This document shows, in pieces, positions 1-6,327 of a DNA stretch of 7,583 bases (the stretch's first letter is position 1; every line of letters begins with the position of its first letter). A program made the position numbers and the translations under genes. The notes beneath the pieces are model-generated. The model was given only the letters and a program-made list of their open reading frames with translations, ran no database searches and had not been told where the DNA came from. Location: positions 1 through 7,583 of the forward strand of contig QMPB01000197.1 in the NCBI GenBank assembly GCA_003648395.1, given 5' to 3'. This stretch comes from Bacteroidota bacterium. Its GTDB lineage: Bacteria; Bacteroidota; Bacteroidia; Bacteroidales; UBA1556.

Positions 1-1
1 C

Positions 2-102
2 CAAAATTCTACTTACGAAGTAAAGGAAGAGTATGCTTGAGAAAAAACATATTACAGAGTCATTAAGAATTATTATAAAGCAAATCTTAATATACTAATG
101 TT
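2..102 (+). pseudogene. Disrupted upstream part of the TPR gene
   Basis: Frame 2 reads as TPR-like protein: QNSTYEVKEEYA, a TGA at 38-40, then EKTYYRVIKNYYKA up to base 82. The downstream TPR frame (frame 1) is open from base 91 and begins YTNVLNNYP. In the 34-residue TPR pattern the Ala of NYYKA is position 20, the Tyr of YTNV position 24 and the Pro position 32. Three codons (9 nt) should therefore lie between GCA (80-82) and TAT (91-93), but only 8 bases are present, so one base appears to be missing within 83-90. The spacing around the TGA is preserved, which fits a point nonsense change. The bases and frames are seen directly. That this was once coding is inferred from TPR phase. A real pseudogene or sequence errors at an assembly edge would look the same. 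Confidence 0.55.
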
Positions 103-1311
103 TTGAATAATTATCCAGCGCAAACTAATTTTGTTAAGAAAACAAAACTGGATTTAGGTTATTTGTATAATAATAATAATGAAATAGATAGAGCCATTGC
201 AATACTTAAAGAAGTATATGAGGATTATAAAGGATCTACAGAATCAAAAGAGGCTCTAAAAACACTTCAGGGTATATATACAGAGCAAGGAAATGTTGAT
301 GATTTTTTTGCTTGGGTTGAATCTAAGGGCGTTAGTGTTAGTATAAGTATTCAGGATTCAGCAAATTATTATGTGGCTGAGAATTCATATATGGAAAACG
401 ATTTTGAGAAATCAATTAAATCGTTTGGCCATTATATTGAAAGGTTTCCTACCGGATATTTTATAAATAATGCACATTATTATAAGGCTGATTGTGAGTA
501 TAAACAAAAGAAATATGTTGAGGCATTGCTGGATTATCAATTTATTATAGATCATCCTGTAAGTGAGTATTCAGAGAAATCGTTAAAGCGTGTTAGTTAT
601 ATTAATTACGATATTTTTAAAGATTATAATGCAGCAAAACGTGCTTTTGTGAAATTACAAGCCTTTTCAGAATCAAAAGAAAATGTAATGCGTTCAGTTA
701 TTGGAATTATGAAGTGTGATTGGAATACCGAATCTTTTGATAGTGTTTTGGTTTCTGCGCAAAATGTTTTGGAACTCCCTAATTTAGATGCTGAGGTTGA
801 AAAAGAAGCTAAGATGTATATTGTAAAGGTAAATATGCAGAATAAGGATTGGGAAAAAGCAATACCTCTTTTAGAAGAATTGTCGAGCTATACTGGTACA
901 GCAGAAGGCTCAGAAGCAATGTATGATTTAGCATATATTCAATACGAGCAGCAGAATTATGATAGCGCTGAGGCTCTTGCTTATGCTGTTATTCAACAAG
1001 AACCATCTTACGAATATTGGGTTGTAAAATCATTTATTCTTTCATCAGATATTTTTGTTAAAATGGATAAACTTCATCAAGCTAAGGCTACTTTGTCGAG
1101 TATAATTGATAATTATGATGGTGATGAAGAGTTGGTAAATGAAGCAAAAAAGAAACTTAAGAATGTAGAGGAGTTATTGTCTAAAATGAATAAGCTTAAG
1201 AAAGGACCTGAAATGGTTATTGACTTTGGGTCTGATAATAGTTTGTTTATTGACAATGGAGACGAAGTTGATGATGAGTTTATGGAAGAAATTGAAGAGG
1301 AGGAAGAATAA
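103..1311 (+). CDS. TPR-repeat protein, C-terminal part (5' end disrupted)
   Basis: This 402-codon frame encodes an all-helical protein with tetratricopeptide repeats. TPR-like units are visible at about residues 14-44, 87-117, 124-154, 233-262, 271-301 and 309-340, with the usual small residue, aromatic and Pro spacing (for example YNNNNEIDRAIAILKEVY and YEQQNYDSAEALAYAVI). The tail is extremely acidic (EEIEEEEE). It resembles the C-terminal portion of the long TPR proteins, often near 1000 residues, that occur in Bacteroidota next to a beta-barrel gene. The TTG at 103 is only the first start-like codon after an in-frame stop at 88-90. It falls inside a TPR helix (VLNNYPAQ), and the first ATG is not reached until residue 97, so the true start lies upstream. 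The role is probably protein-protein scaffolding in the envelope. No signal peptide is visible because the N-terminus is missing. Specific function is unknown. Confidence 0.75.
   Translation: MNNYPAQTNFVKKTKLDLGYLYNNNNEIDRAIAILKEVYEDYKGSTESKEALKTLQGIYTEQGNVDDFFAWVESKGVSVSISIQDSANYYVAENSYMENDFEKSIKSFGHYIERFPTGYFINNAHYYKADCEYKQKKYVEALLDYQFIIDHPVSEYSEKSLKRVSYINYDIFKDYNAAKRAFVKLQAFSESKENVMRSVIGIMKCDWNTESFDSVLVSAQNVLELPNLDAEVEKEAKMYIVKVNMQNKDWEKAIPLLEELSSYTGTAEGSEAMYDLAYIQYEQQNYDSAEALAYAVIQQEPSYEYWVVKSFILSSDIFVKMDKLHQAKATLSSIIDNYDGDEELVNEAKKKLKNVEELLSKMNKLKKGPEMVIDFGSDNSLFIDNGDEVDDEFMEEIEEEEE
1298..1303 (+). promoter_or_regulatory. Possible Shine-Dalgarno embedded in the TPR Glu codons
   Basis: AGGAGG lies 9 nt before the ATG at 1313 and inside the run of Glu codons ending the TPR gene. 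It would favour the 1313 start of the barrel gene. The ATG at 1355 has AAGGA (1343-1347) 7 nt upstream and gives a better signal peptide. Bacteroidota rarely rely on such sites, and the run may simply be GAG/GAA codons. Confidence 0.3.
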
Positions 1312-1354
1312 TATGAGGGAAATAATAGAAAGTGTACAGCAAAAGGAATTACCT

Positions 1355-3037
1355 ATGAAATACTTAAAACAAATGAAACTGAGTTTTATTATTGGATTTA
1401 TTATCCTTATAGCATTACCAACATTTGCTCAACCAGGCAATAATAAGGTAGTAATACAAGGAAAATTTACGCCATCAGTTAGTGATGCTCAAAAGATGAA
1501 TTTTTCACCTGTATTGCATGACACAGTGTATAAAGTGCCAAAATTTGATTATAGTATTATGGAAAGTAAGGTAGAAACACCATTTAAAGTTTCCTCTATA
1601 CGTCCAGCTAAGCTTTTGGGTGAGCCTTTGAATAAGTTATATTCAAACTATATAGCATTAGGTATGGGCAATTATCTGAGTCCGTTTTTTGAGTTTTATC
1701 ATAGTAAACTACGTTCTAGGAATACTAAATATGGTGTGCATTTAAAACATTTTTCTTCTGCAGGTAGTATTACTGATTATGGTTTTCCTGCATGGAGTAA
1801 TAATTTAGTAGAAGTATATGGCAGTAAGTTTTGGAAGAAATCTGTTTTTGATGTTTCAGCTTCTTATAAAAGAGATGTTATACATTATTATGGCTTCAAA
1901 CCAAAAGAATATCCAGACTCACTTTTGCCTAAAGATGTGGATATAGTGCAGCTATTTAATCTTGTGAATACTGATTTGCATTGGTATAGATATAGATTGA
2001 GGAAAAAGGAAATGGATTATGATGTTAAACTTAATTACTATTTTTTACAAGACTATTATCGTAGTTCAGAGCACAAAGTAGCATTTGATTCTAGACTAGA
2101 TTGGTATACAGACTTTATAAAATCTGCTAAGAATGAAAGGTTAGGAATTAAAATAGAGAATGAGCTATTTATTAATAATTGGGATAATATTGCTGGTCGT
2201 ACAATAAATATGCTTACAGTGAAACCATTTTATAAGTTTGATTATGGTTTGATTTCTTTTAAAATTGGTGCAGATATGCAATTAGTGAGTGATACAATGA
2301 CTAATCTTTATTTTTACCCAAGAGCTGAAATGAATTTAGCTGCAATTCCAGATGTTTTATACTTTAATTTTAGTTTGGTTGGAGGTCATTATCAAAATTC
2401 TTTAAAGACGCTTACAGCAGAAAATCCATTTGTAAATACTAATGCACAACAAGAACTCACTAATCGTAAATATCAAATTAATTTTGGATTAGGAAGTTCA
2501 ATAAGTAAAAGTGTGAATTTTGATATACAATTATATTACGATAAATTTGAGAATGCCCCTTTATTTATTACAGATACAAATTCTATATATAAAAATCAAT
2601 TTACTGTTATTTACGAAGATTATGATAGATTGAATTTACAAATGGACTTAGCTTATCGATTGCATGATAGACTGTCATTTTTGATGCGTGCTAATTACTA
2701 TGTGTATAATATGAGTACAGAGCTATTCCCTTGGCATAAGCCTACTTATGATTTTAGCTTAGCAGCAAATTATAATATACAAAACAAAATATTCTTCAAA
2801 GCAGAATTTATTACATATGGCTCTTCTAAAGTTCCAGTATGGGACGAAAAGGGAGTACTTTCTCCACAAACTTTAAAGGCATGGGTAGATTTGAATATTG
2901 GTATTGAGTATAAATATAGAAAGAAACTAGGACTATTTGTAAACTTTAATAATATTACAGCTTCGCGTTACTATAGATGGTATAACTATCCAAGTTATAA
3001 GTTTAATTTTATGGCGGGGCTTAGTTATATGTTTTAA
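1355..3037 (+). CDS. Outer-membrane beta-barrel protein, plugless TonB-receptor-like
   Basis: The product is a 560-residue outer-membrane protein. The chosen ATG gives a standard signal peptide (MKYLKQMKLSFIIGF..., hydrophobic core, cut near PTFA-Q). An ATG at 1313 would add 14 residues, is preceded by AGGAGG at 1298-1303, and cannot be excluded; an ATG at 1373 is also possible. The mature part is rich in alternating aromatic/polar strands and ends in Phe (GLSYMF), as expected for an outer-membrane barrel. No N-terminal carboxypeptidase-like domain or TonB plug is visible. Motifs such as NYIALGMGNYLSPFFEFY, LKHFSSAGSI and a C-terminal YYRWYNYPSYKFNFMAG recall a Bacteroidota family often labelled TonB-dependent receptor and commonly found beside a long TPR gene. 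The gene follows the TPR gene at 1-43 nt, so the two are probably co-transcribed and translationally coupled. Substrate or role is not known. Confidence 0.85.
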   Translation: MKYLKQMKLSFIIGFIILIALPTFAQPGNNKVVIQGKFTPSVSDAQKMNFSPVLHDTVYKVPKFDYSIMESKVETPFKVSSIRPAKLLGEPLNKLYSNYIALGMGNYLSPFFEFYHSKLRSRNTKYGVHLKHFSSAGSITDYGFPAWSNNLVEVYGSKFWKKSVFDVSASYKRDVIHYYGFKPKEYPDSLLPKDVDIVQLFNLVNTDLHWYRYRLRKKEMDYDVKLNYYFLQDYYRSSEHKVAFDSRLDWYTDFIKSAKNERLGIKIENELFINNWDNIAGRTINMLTVKPFYKFDYGLISFKIGADMQLVSDTMTNLYFYPRAEMNLAAIPDVLYFNFSLVGGHYQNSLKTLTAENPFVNTNAQQELTNRKYQINFGLGSSISKSVNFDIQLYYDKFENAPLFITDTNSIYKNQFTVIYEDYDRLNLQMDLAYRLHDRLSFLMRANYYVYNMSTELFPWHKPTYDFSLAANYNIQNKIFFKAEFITYGSSKVPVWDEKGVLSPQTLKAWVDLNIGIEYKYRKKLGLFVNFNNITASRYYRWYNYPSYKFNFMAGLSYMF

Positions 3038-3102
3038 GATAATGTGAAATCCTTTTTTTAGAATAATCAACAAAATAAAACTCTATTTTAAGTATAATAA
3101 GT

Positions 3103-3393
3103 ATGGATTTATTGCATGAGTATATTGGATGGATAGGAGCATTCTTTTTTGCAATATGTGCAATTCCTCAGGTGGTAAAAACATATGAGACAAAGCAAAC
3201 TGGAGATTTGTCATTTATGTTTTTGTTGTTGTGGTTTCTTGGTGAAATATTCACTCTTTTTTATATTATTATTGATGACATTAATATTGGAATCACTCAT
3301 TTTCCTCTTTATACTAATTATGCTTTTAATATTGTATTGGTAATATATTTGCTTTATGCAAAGATTTACTATAGGAATCAAAGTATAGATTAG
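3103..3393 (+). CDS. PQ-loop / SemiSWEET-like small membrane protein
   Basis: This 96-residue protein has three predicted membrane helices at about residues 7-25, 38-58 and 70-90. The PQ-loop signature sits at the end of helix 1: IPQVVKTYETKQTGDLS, with Pro22-Gln23. A second conserved-looking element is W44-x-x-G47 in helix 2, and helix 3 carries Asn72 and Asn76. Length and layout match the bacterial half-transporters (SemiSWEETs and related PQ-loop proteins), which function as homodimers, three helices per subunit, and carry small solutes such as sugars. Whether this one carries sugar, an amino acid or something else cannot be told. It starts 65 nt after the barrel gene, has no clear ribosome-binding site (A/T-rich leader, as usual in this phylum), and is followed by a long gene-free stretch, so it may be monocistronic or the last gene of the upstream unit. 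Confidence 0.82.
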   Translation: MDLLHEYIGWIGAFFFAICAIPQVVKTYETKQTGDLSFMFLLLWFLGEIFTLFYIIIDDINIGITHFPLYTNYAFNIVLVIYLLYAKIYYRNQSID

Positions 3394-3426
3394 AAATACA
3401 ATAATTTCATTAATCTTTTATTTCCT

Positions 3427-3455
3427 GCTTGCCTGCCGATTCAGGCAGGCAAAGC
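3427..3455. repeat. GC-rich perfect-stem hairpin, dispersed-palindrome type
   Basis: TTGCCTGCC (3429-3437) pairs perfectly with GGCAGGCAA (3444-3452) around the loop GATTCA. Two more pairs (GC with GC) can form past a bulged A at 3453. It is the only GC-rich patch in the region, 34 nt after the PQ-loop stop. No T-run follows the stem, so a classical intrinsic terminator is unlikely. The composition contrast suggests a REP-like or similar dispersed palindrome, though it could still end transcripts or protect their 3' ends. Only one copy is present in this window. Confidence 0.6.
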
Positions 3456-3590
3456 CATAAAGTTTGATTATTAGATAATTATTGGAATGCAACAAAATGT
3501 TTCTATAACTTGTTTCCCAGAGCGATAAATATAAGGTGTTTTTGAATTACTGATATTACGTTATAGCATTAATATTATTAGAATAAGATA

Positions 3591-3645
3591 TACTCAATTT
3601 GAAGAAACAGACTGCATTGTCAGAATTGATGTAGTATATTGAGTA
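3591..3645. repeat. Spaced inverted repeat TACTCAAT / ATTGAGTA
   Basis: TACTCAAT at 3591-3598 and its exact reverse complement ATTGAGTA at 3638-3645 are separated by 39 nt. Within the loop an alternative smaller pairing (CAATT with AATTG at about 3628-3632) is possible. The element lies upstream of the TetR promoter. It may be a second regulator site or a transcript structure. An 8-bp arm in AT-rich DNA can also arise by chance. Confidence 0.35.
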
Positions 3646-3655
3646 AGTTATGCTA

Positions 3656-3674
3656 TTTTTTTTCTCAAAAAAAA
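3656..3674. repeat. T8-CTC-A8 element upstream of the TetR promoter
   Basis: Eight T (3656-3663), CTC, then eight A (3667-3674) form a perfect 8-bp A/T hairpin or two abutting A-tracts. Its position, roughly 35-50 bases before the -7 box, fits an UP-element-like or bent DNA segment. It could also act as a weak T-run at the end of a transcript from the left. Confidence 0.4.
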
Positions 3675-3675
3675 C

Positions 3676-3711
3676 TGTACGATATTTATATATTAATAAA
3701 TATTACGTACA
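3676..3711. promoter_or_regulatory. Candidate TetR operator (near-palindrome)
   Basis: The left half TGTACG-ATATTTAT (3676-3689) is mirrored by ATAAATAT-TA-CGTACA (3696-3711) around a 6-base centre, exact except for a 2-nt insertion (TA, 3704-3705) in the right half. It lies just upstream of a TetR-family gene, covers the candidate -33 box and overlaps the first bases of the -7 box. This is the usual place for an operator of a self-repressing TetR regulator. The symmetry is seen; binding is inferred. Confidence 0.55.
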
Positions 3712-3715
3712 TTTG
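3685..3715 (+). promoter_or_regulatory. Bacteroidota-type promoter for the TetR operon
   Basis: TACATTTG (3708-3715) matches the Bacteroidota -7 consensus TAnnTTTG exactly. TTTA (3685-3688), one mismatch from the -33 TTTG, lies 19 nt upstream, close to the usual spacing. Transcription would start near 3720, leaving a leader of about 20 nt before the ATG at 3741, with only a weak AAGG (3728-3731) as ribosome site. Confidence 0.6.
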
Positions 3716-3740
3716 TAATGTTTCAGTAAGGTAAATAAAG

Positions 3741-4325
3741 ATGACAAAAAATAAGAGTAAGAAGCAGGAATTGATACTTAATACAGCAAAAGAACTGTTT
3801 TGGAAACATGGTTTTAAGCGTGTTACTGTGGAAGAAATTTGCAAAAATGCAAAAGTTAGCAAAATGACATTTTACAAATTTTACACCAATAAAATTGAAT
3901 TAGCAAAAACTGTTTATAATAATGTAATGCAGGAAGGTATCGATAAGTTTCATACAGTAATACATGAAGAAAGCCCAGCAGAAGATAAAATTAATAAACT
4001 TTTATTACTTAAGTTTGAAAGTACAAATAATATGAGCATTGAGTTTCTGCAAGATTTTTATGCGGATGAGCACTTGGGGCTTAAAGAATTTATAGAAGAA
4101 AAAACACAAGAAGCATGGAAATTTATTATTGATGATTTTATATTTGCTCAAAATAAAGGTTGGTTTCGCAAAGATGTTAATCCTGAATTATTTATGTCTA
4201 TTTCGCAAAAACTTAGTGAATTGGTAAATGATACACAATTACTAAAATTATATAATAGTCCACAAGAATTGATAATGGCAACTACCAATTTTTTTATATA
4301 TGGATTAATTCCACATAAAGAGTAA
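3741..4325 (+). CDS. TetR/AcrR-family transcriptional regulator
   Basis: The 194-residue length is typical of the family. The N-terminal DNA-binding domain is clear: an ILNTAKELFWKHGFKRVTV helix pair, then the helix-turn-helix at about residues 28-47 (VTVEEICKNAKVSKMTFYKF), followed by the usual FYTNKIEL stretch. The C-terminal half (about 60-194) is a divergent helical ligand-binding/dimer domain whose ligand cannot be predicted. It starts 26 nt after a perfect -7 box that is overlapped by a near-palindrome, so it probably represses itself and the transport genes downstream. The next gene begins 1 nt after its stop. Such regulators commonly control efflux or envelope transporters and respond to the transported compound or a related stress. 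Confidence 0.93.
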   Translation: MTKNKSKKQELILNTAKELFWKHGFKRVTVEEICKNAKVSKMTFYKFYTNKIELAKTVYNNVMQEGIDKFHTVIHEESPAEDKINKLLLLKFESTNNMSIEFLQDFYADEHLGLKEFIEEKTQEAWKFIIDDFIFAQNKGWFRKDVNPELFMSISQKLSELVNDTQLLKLYNSPQELIMATTNFFIYGLIPHKE

Positions 4326-4326
4326 T

Positions 4327-5487
4327 ATGAAAGAAAAGCTACTGCTATTATTTTCAATATTTGTATTCTTTAATACGGTTAAATTGTATGCGCAAGATTC
4401 AACAAAAACTGTATCTAGTATCTTAGAATTTAGCGGACAATTTTCCTCATGGGGAAGTTATAATTTTGACAATGTACTCCCCTTACAAATAGGAGGGCGA
4501 TATATACCTACCTTAGAATATGATATTAAACTACCTAAGAATAGATTAATGGATTTTGATGTGTCGGCGAATATATTTGGCTCTTTTTCTTCGCATCCGA
4601 TAGATACTAATTCAGTTGATGGAAATATAAGCCCATATCGTGCTTGGGCTCGATATTCTACACCACAATTAGAGCTAAGACTAGGTCTGCAAAAAATTGA
4701 TTTTGGTTCTGCAACAATACTTCGTCCATTGCAATGGTTCAACGCAATTGACCCTCGCGATCCATTAAAACTTACAAATGGAGTATATGGTTTTCTAGGG
4801 CGCTATTATTTTTTGAATAATGCCAATATTTGGGTTTGGGTGCTCTATGGTAATGAGAAAATAAGAGGCTTAGATGCAATTGAAAATAATAAAGAAAAAC
4901 CCGAATATGGTGGTCGAATTCAATATCCGACCTCAAATGGGGAAATTGCTGTATCCTATCATCATCGTATAGTCAATGCACAAAAAATTATGCAGTCATC
5001 CTTATACAATCAAATTCCCGAAGACCGCTTTGGAATTGATGGTAAATGGGATTTGAAAGTAGGTTTATGGGTTGAAGCGACTCATATTATTAAGCATAAG
5101 GATATAGGAATTCTTACCAATCAAAGTTTGCTCAATATTGGAGCTGATTATACTTTTGGTATTGGTAATGGTTTAAATGTAGTGGTAGAACATTTGTTTT
5201 TAATACTAAACACTAAACCATTTGAATTTAATAATAATGCAAATTTTACAGCAACAAACATATCCTATCCTCTCGGGTTATTTAGCAATATTAGCACTAT
5301 GTTAAATTATAATTGGAGCGAAAAAAACATGTCATTTTTTGTAAATTATTCGTATCAGTTTCAGAAAATTACTGGTTATGTTATGGCTTACTATAATCCT
5401 AAGACGCAACAAGGTATTCAACAAAATGAGCTTTTATATTCTACATCTGGTCCAGGTATCAGGTTAATGTTAGTATATAATCATTAA
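4327..5487 (+). CDS. Outer-membrane beta-barrel protein of the ABC operon
   Basis: This 386-residue protein has a signal peptide (MKEKLLLLFSIFVFFN..., cut after LYA at residue 22, mature end QDSTK). The rest alternates hydrophobic and polar residues, with many aromatics and Gly/Asn turns, as in a barrel. The most conserved-looking block is at residues 118-146: RLGLQKIDFGSATILRP, then NAIDPRDP. It recalls the R-x-G-x-Q-x-x-x-W/F-G-x-A ... N-x-x-D-x-R-D pattern of DUF1302-like and other outer-membrane porin-like proteins linked to lipid or hydrophobic-compound export, but the match is by eye only. It ends in LMLVYNH rather than a terminal Phe. Position between the TetR gene (1 nt) and the ABC ATPase (11 nt) suggests that it is the outer-membrane part of the transporter encoded downstream. 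Confidence 0.82.
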   Translation: MKEKLLLLFSIFVFFNTVKLYAQDSTKTVSSILEFSGQFSSWGSYNFDNVLPLQIGGRYIPTLEYDIKLPKNRLMDFDVSANIFGSFSSHPIDTNSVDGNISPYRAWARYSTPQLELRLGLQKIDFGSATILRPLQWFNAIDPRDPLKLTNGVYGFLGRYYFLNNANIWVWVLYGNEKIRGLDAIENNKEKPEYGGRIQYPTSNGEIAVSYHHRIVNAQKIMQSSLYNQIPEDRFGIDGKWDLKVGLWVEATHIIKHKDIGILTNQSLLNIGADYTFGIGNGLNVVVEHLFLILNTKPFEFNNNANFTATNISYPLGLFSNISTMLNYNWSEKNMSFFVNYSYQFQKITGYVMAYYNPKTQQGIQQNELLYSTSGPGIRLMLVYNH

Positions 5488-5498
5488 AATTTAAAATT

Positions 5499-6203
5499 AT
5501 GAGCGAAAAAACCATTGTTATCGAAAATTTAGTAAAACGTTTCAAAGTAGGAGATGGGGAATTTACAGCATTGAACAACATTAACCTCACATTTAATAAA
5601 GGGGAGTTTTCAGGTATTGTCGGTCCAAGTGGCTCGGGTAAAACTACCTTATTAAATATCATCGGCTCGCTCGATAAACCTACTGAAGGAAATGTTAATG
5701 TAATGGAACATAATATATCAGAGCTTAATCATAAAGAATCGGCTCATTTGAGAAACAAATATTTAGGATTTATTTTCCAAGTATATAATTTATTACCTGT
5801 TTATACAGTGTTTGAAAATGTTGAGTTTGCCCTTATTTTACAAGGAGTAACGGAGTCGGTACGGAAAAAGAGAGTAATGGAAGCTCTAGATTGGGTTGGA
5901 TTAGCAGGTATGGCAAATAAGAAACCTGCTAAACTTTCTGGTGGCGAAGGTCAACGAGTTGCTATCGCAAGGGCTATGGTAAAACGCCCTGAATTAGTGC
6001 TAGCCGACGAGCCAACAGCAAATCTTGACGCAAAAAATGCTCATGCTATTATTAAAACCATGAAACAGCTTAATAAAGAGCTAAATACCACTTTTATTTT
6101 CTCAACACATGATGAGAAAGTAATGGGCTATTTAGAACGTATGGTTCATTTAGAAGATGGGCATGTTGCCAATGACGAAATTATTGTAACTAAAAAGGTT
6201 TAA
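5499..6203 (+). CDS. ABC transporter ATP-binding protein, LolD/MacB type
   Basis: This 234-residue ATPase has every core motif: Walker A GPSGSGKTT (42-50), Q-loop Gln94 in GFIFQVYNLLP, signature LSGGEGQR (146-153), Walker B LVLADEPT (166-173), D-loop ANLD (174-177) and switch His204 in FSTHDE. The FxxYNLLPxxTVxENV stretch and the length match the LolD/MacB/FtsE group, whose ATPases energise FtsX-fold permeases that work mechanically on periplasmic or membrane-held substrates. The signature has Gly151 where many relatives have Gln, Lys or Arg (GGE-x-Q), a mild variation that should not abolish function. The ATG at 5499 lies 11 nt after the barrel gene and gives a normal N-terminus. The permease it should serve starts 124 nt downstream. 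Confidence 0.96.
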   Translation: MSEKTIVIENLVKRFKVGDGEFTALNNINLTFNKGEFSGIVGPSGSGKTTLLNIIGSLDKPTEGNVNVMEHNISELNHKESAHLRNKYLGFIFQVYNLLPVYTVFENVEFALILQGVTESVRKKRVMEALDWVGLAGMANKKPAKLSGGEGQRVAIARAMVKRPELVLADEPTANLDAKNAHAIIKTMKQLNKELNTTFIFSTHDEKVMGYLERMVHLEDGHVANDEIIVTKKV

Positions 6204-6327
6204 TTATGAAATAAATACCGATAAAAAGTCTGCGCTGGCGATGACAATTTTTAATCTTAATTTGACCATTAAGTTCAAAATTAAAATATTGTTGAATGAT
6301 TCAAATAATCACTAAAAATATAAACAA
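6204..6327. other. Long gap inside the operon, with GC-rich remnant and hairpins
   Basis: The 124 bases between ATPase and permease contrast with the other tight junctions of this operon. They contain a GC-rich patch, GTCTGCGCTGGCGATGACA (6228-6246), that resembles the ...GCGCTCGCGATGACA end of dispersed palindromic repeats found in various bacteria. Two small inverted repeats follow: CTTAAT-TTGACC-ATTAAG (6256-6273) and TTGAA-TGA-TTCAA (6292-6304). No good promoter or coding frame is seen. The gap may be an inserted, decayed repeat. Confidence 0.4.

Larger units (their letters stand above)
3394..3740. other. Gene-free region with several structured elements
   Basis: About 350 bases between the PQ-loop gene and the TetR gene hold no convincing gene on either strand. 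The stretch is very AT-rich apart from one GC-rich hairpin (3427-3455). It also contains a spaced inverted repeat (3591-3645), a T8-CTC-A8 element (3656-3674) and a near-palindrome joined to a promoter (3676-3715). These are listed separately. No RNA gene is recognisable in bases 3456-3590. Confidence 0.7.

Noticed and set aside
38..40. TGA read as Trp (alternative genetic code)
   Set aside because: TGA ends the first permease at 7483-7485 in a normal ATGA overlap, and Trp is written TGG throughout, so TGA is a stop here.
1220..1312. Longer N-terminus for the barrel gene from the ATG at 1220
   Set aside because: It would overlap 92 bases of the TPR gene and put a 45-residue basic extension before an obvious signal peptide. 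Starts at 1313 or 1355 fit better.
3427..3455. Intrinsic terminator or CRISPR repeat
   Set aside because: There is no T-run after the stem, and only a single copy with no spacers is present.
4148..4357. Open frame on the - strand across the end of the TetR gene
   Set aside because: It is antisense to two clear genes, has no recognisable domain and is explained by AT-rich codon shadowing.
4458..4742. Open frame on the - strand inside the barrel gene
   Set aside because: It lies fully within a convincing coding sequence and shows no family features.
5459..5662. Open frame on the - strand across the start of the ATPase gene
   Set aside because: It is antisense to the Walker A region; its LPEPLGPT peptide is the familiar reverse shadow of that motif.
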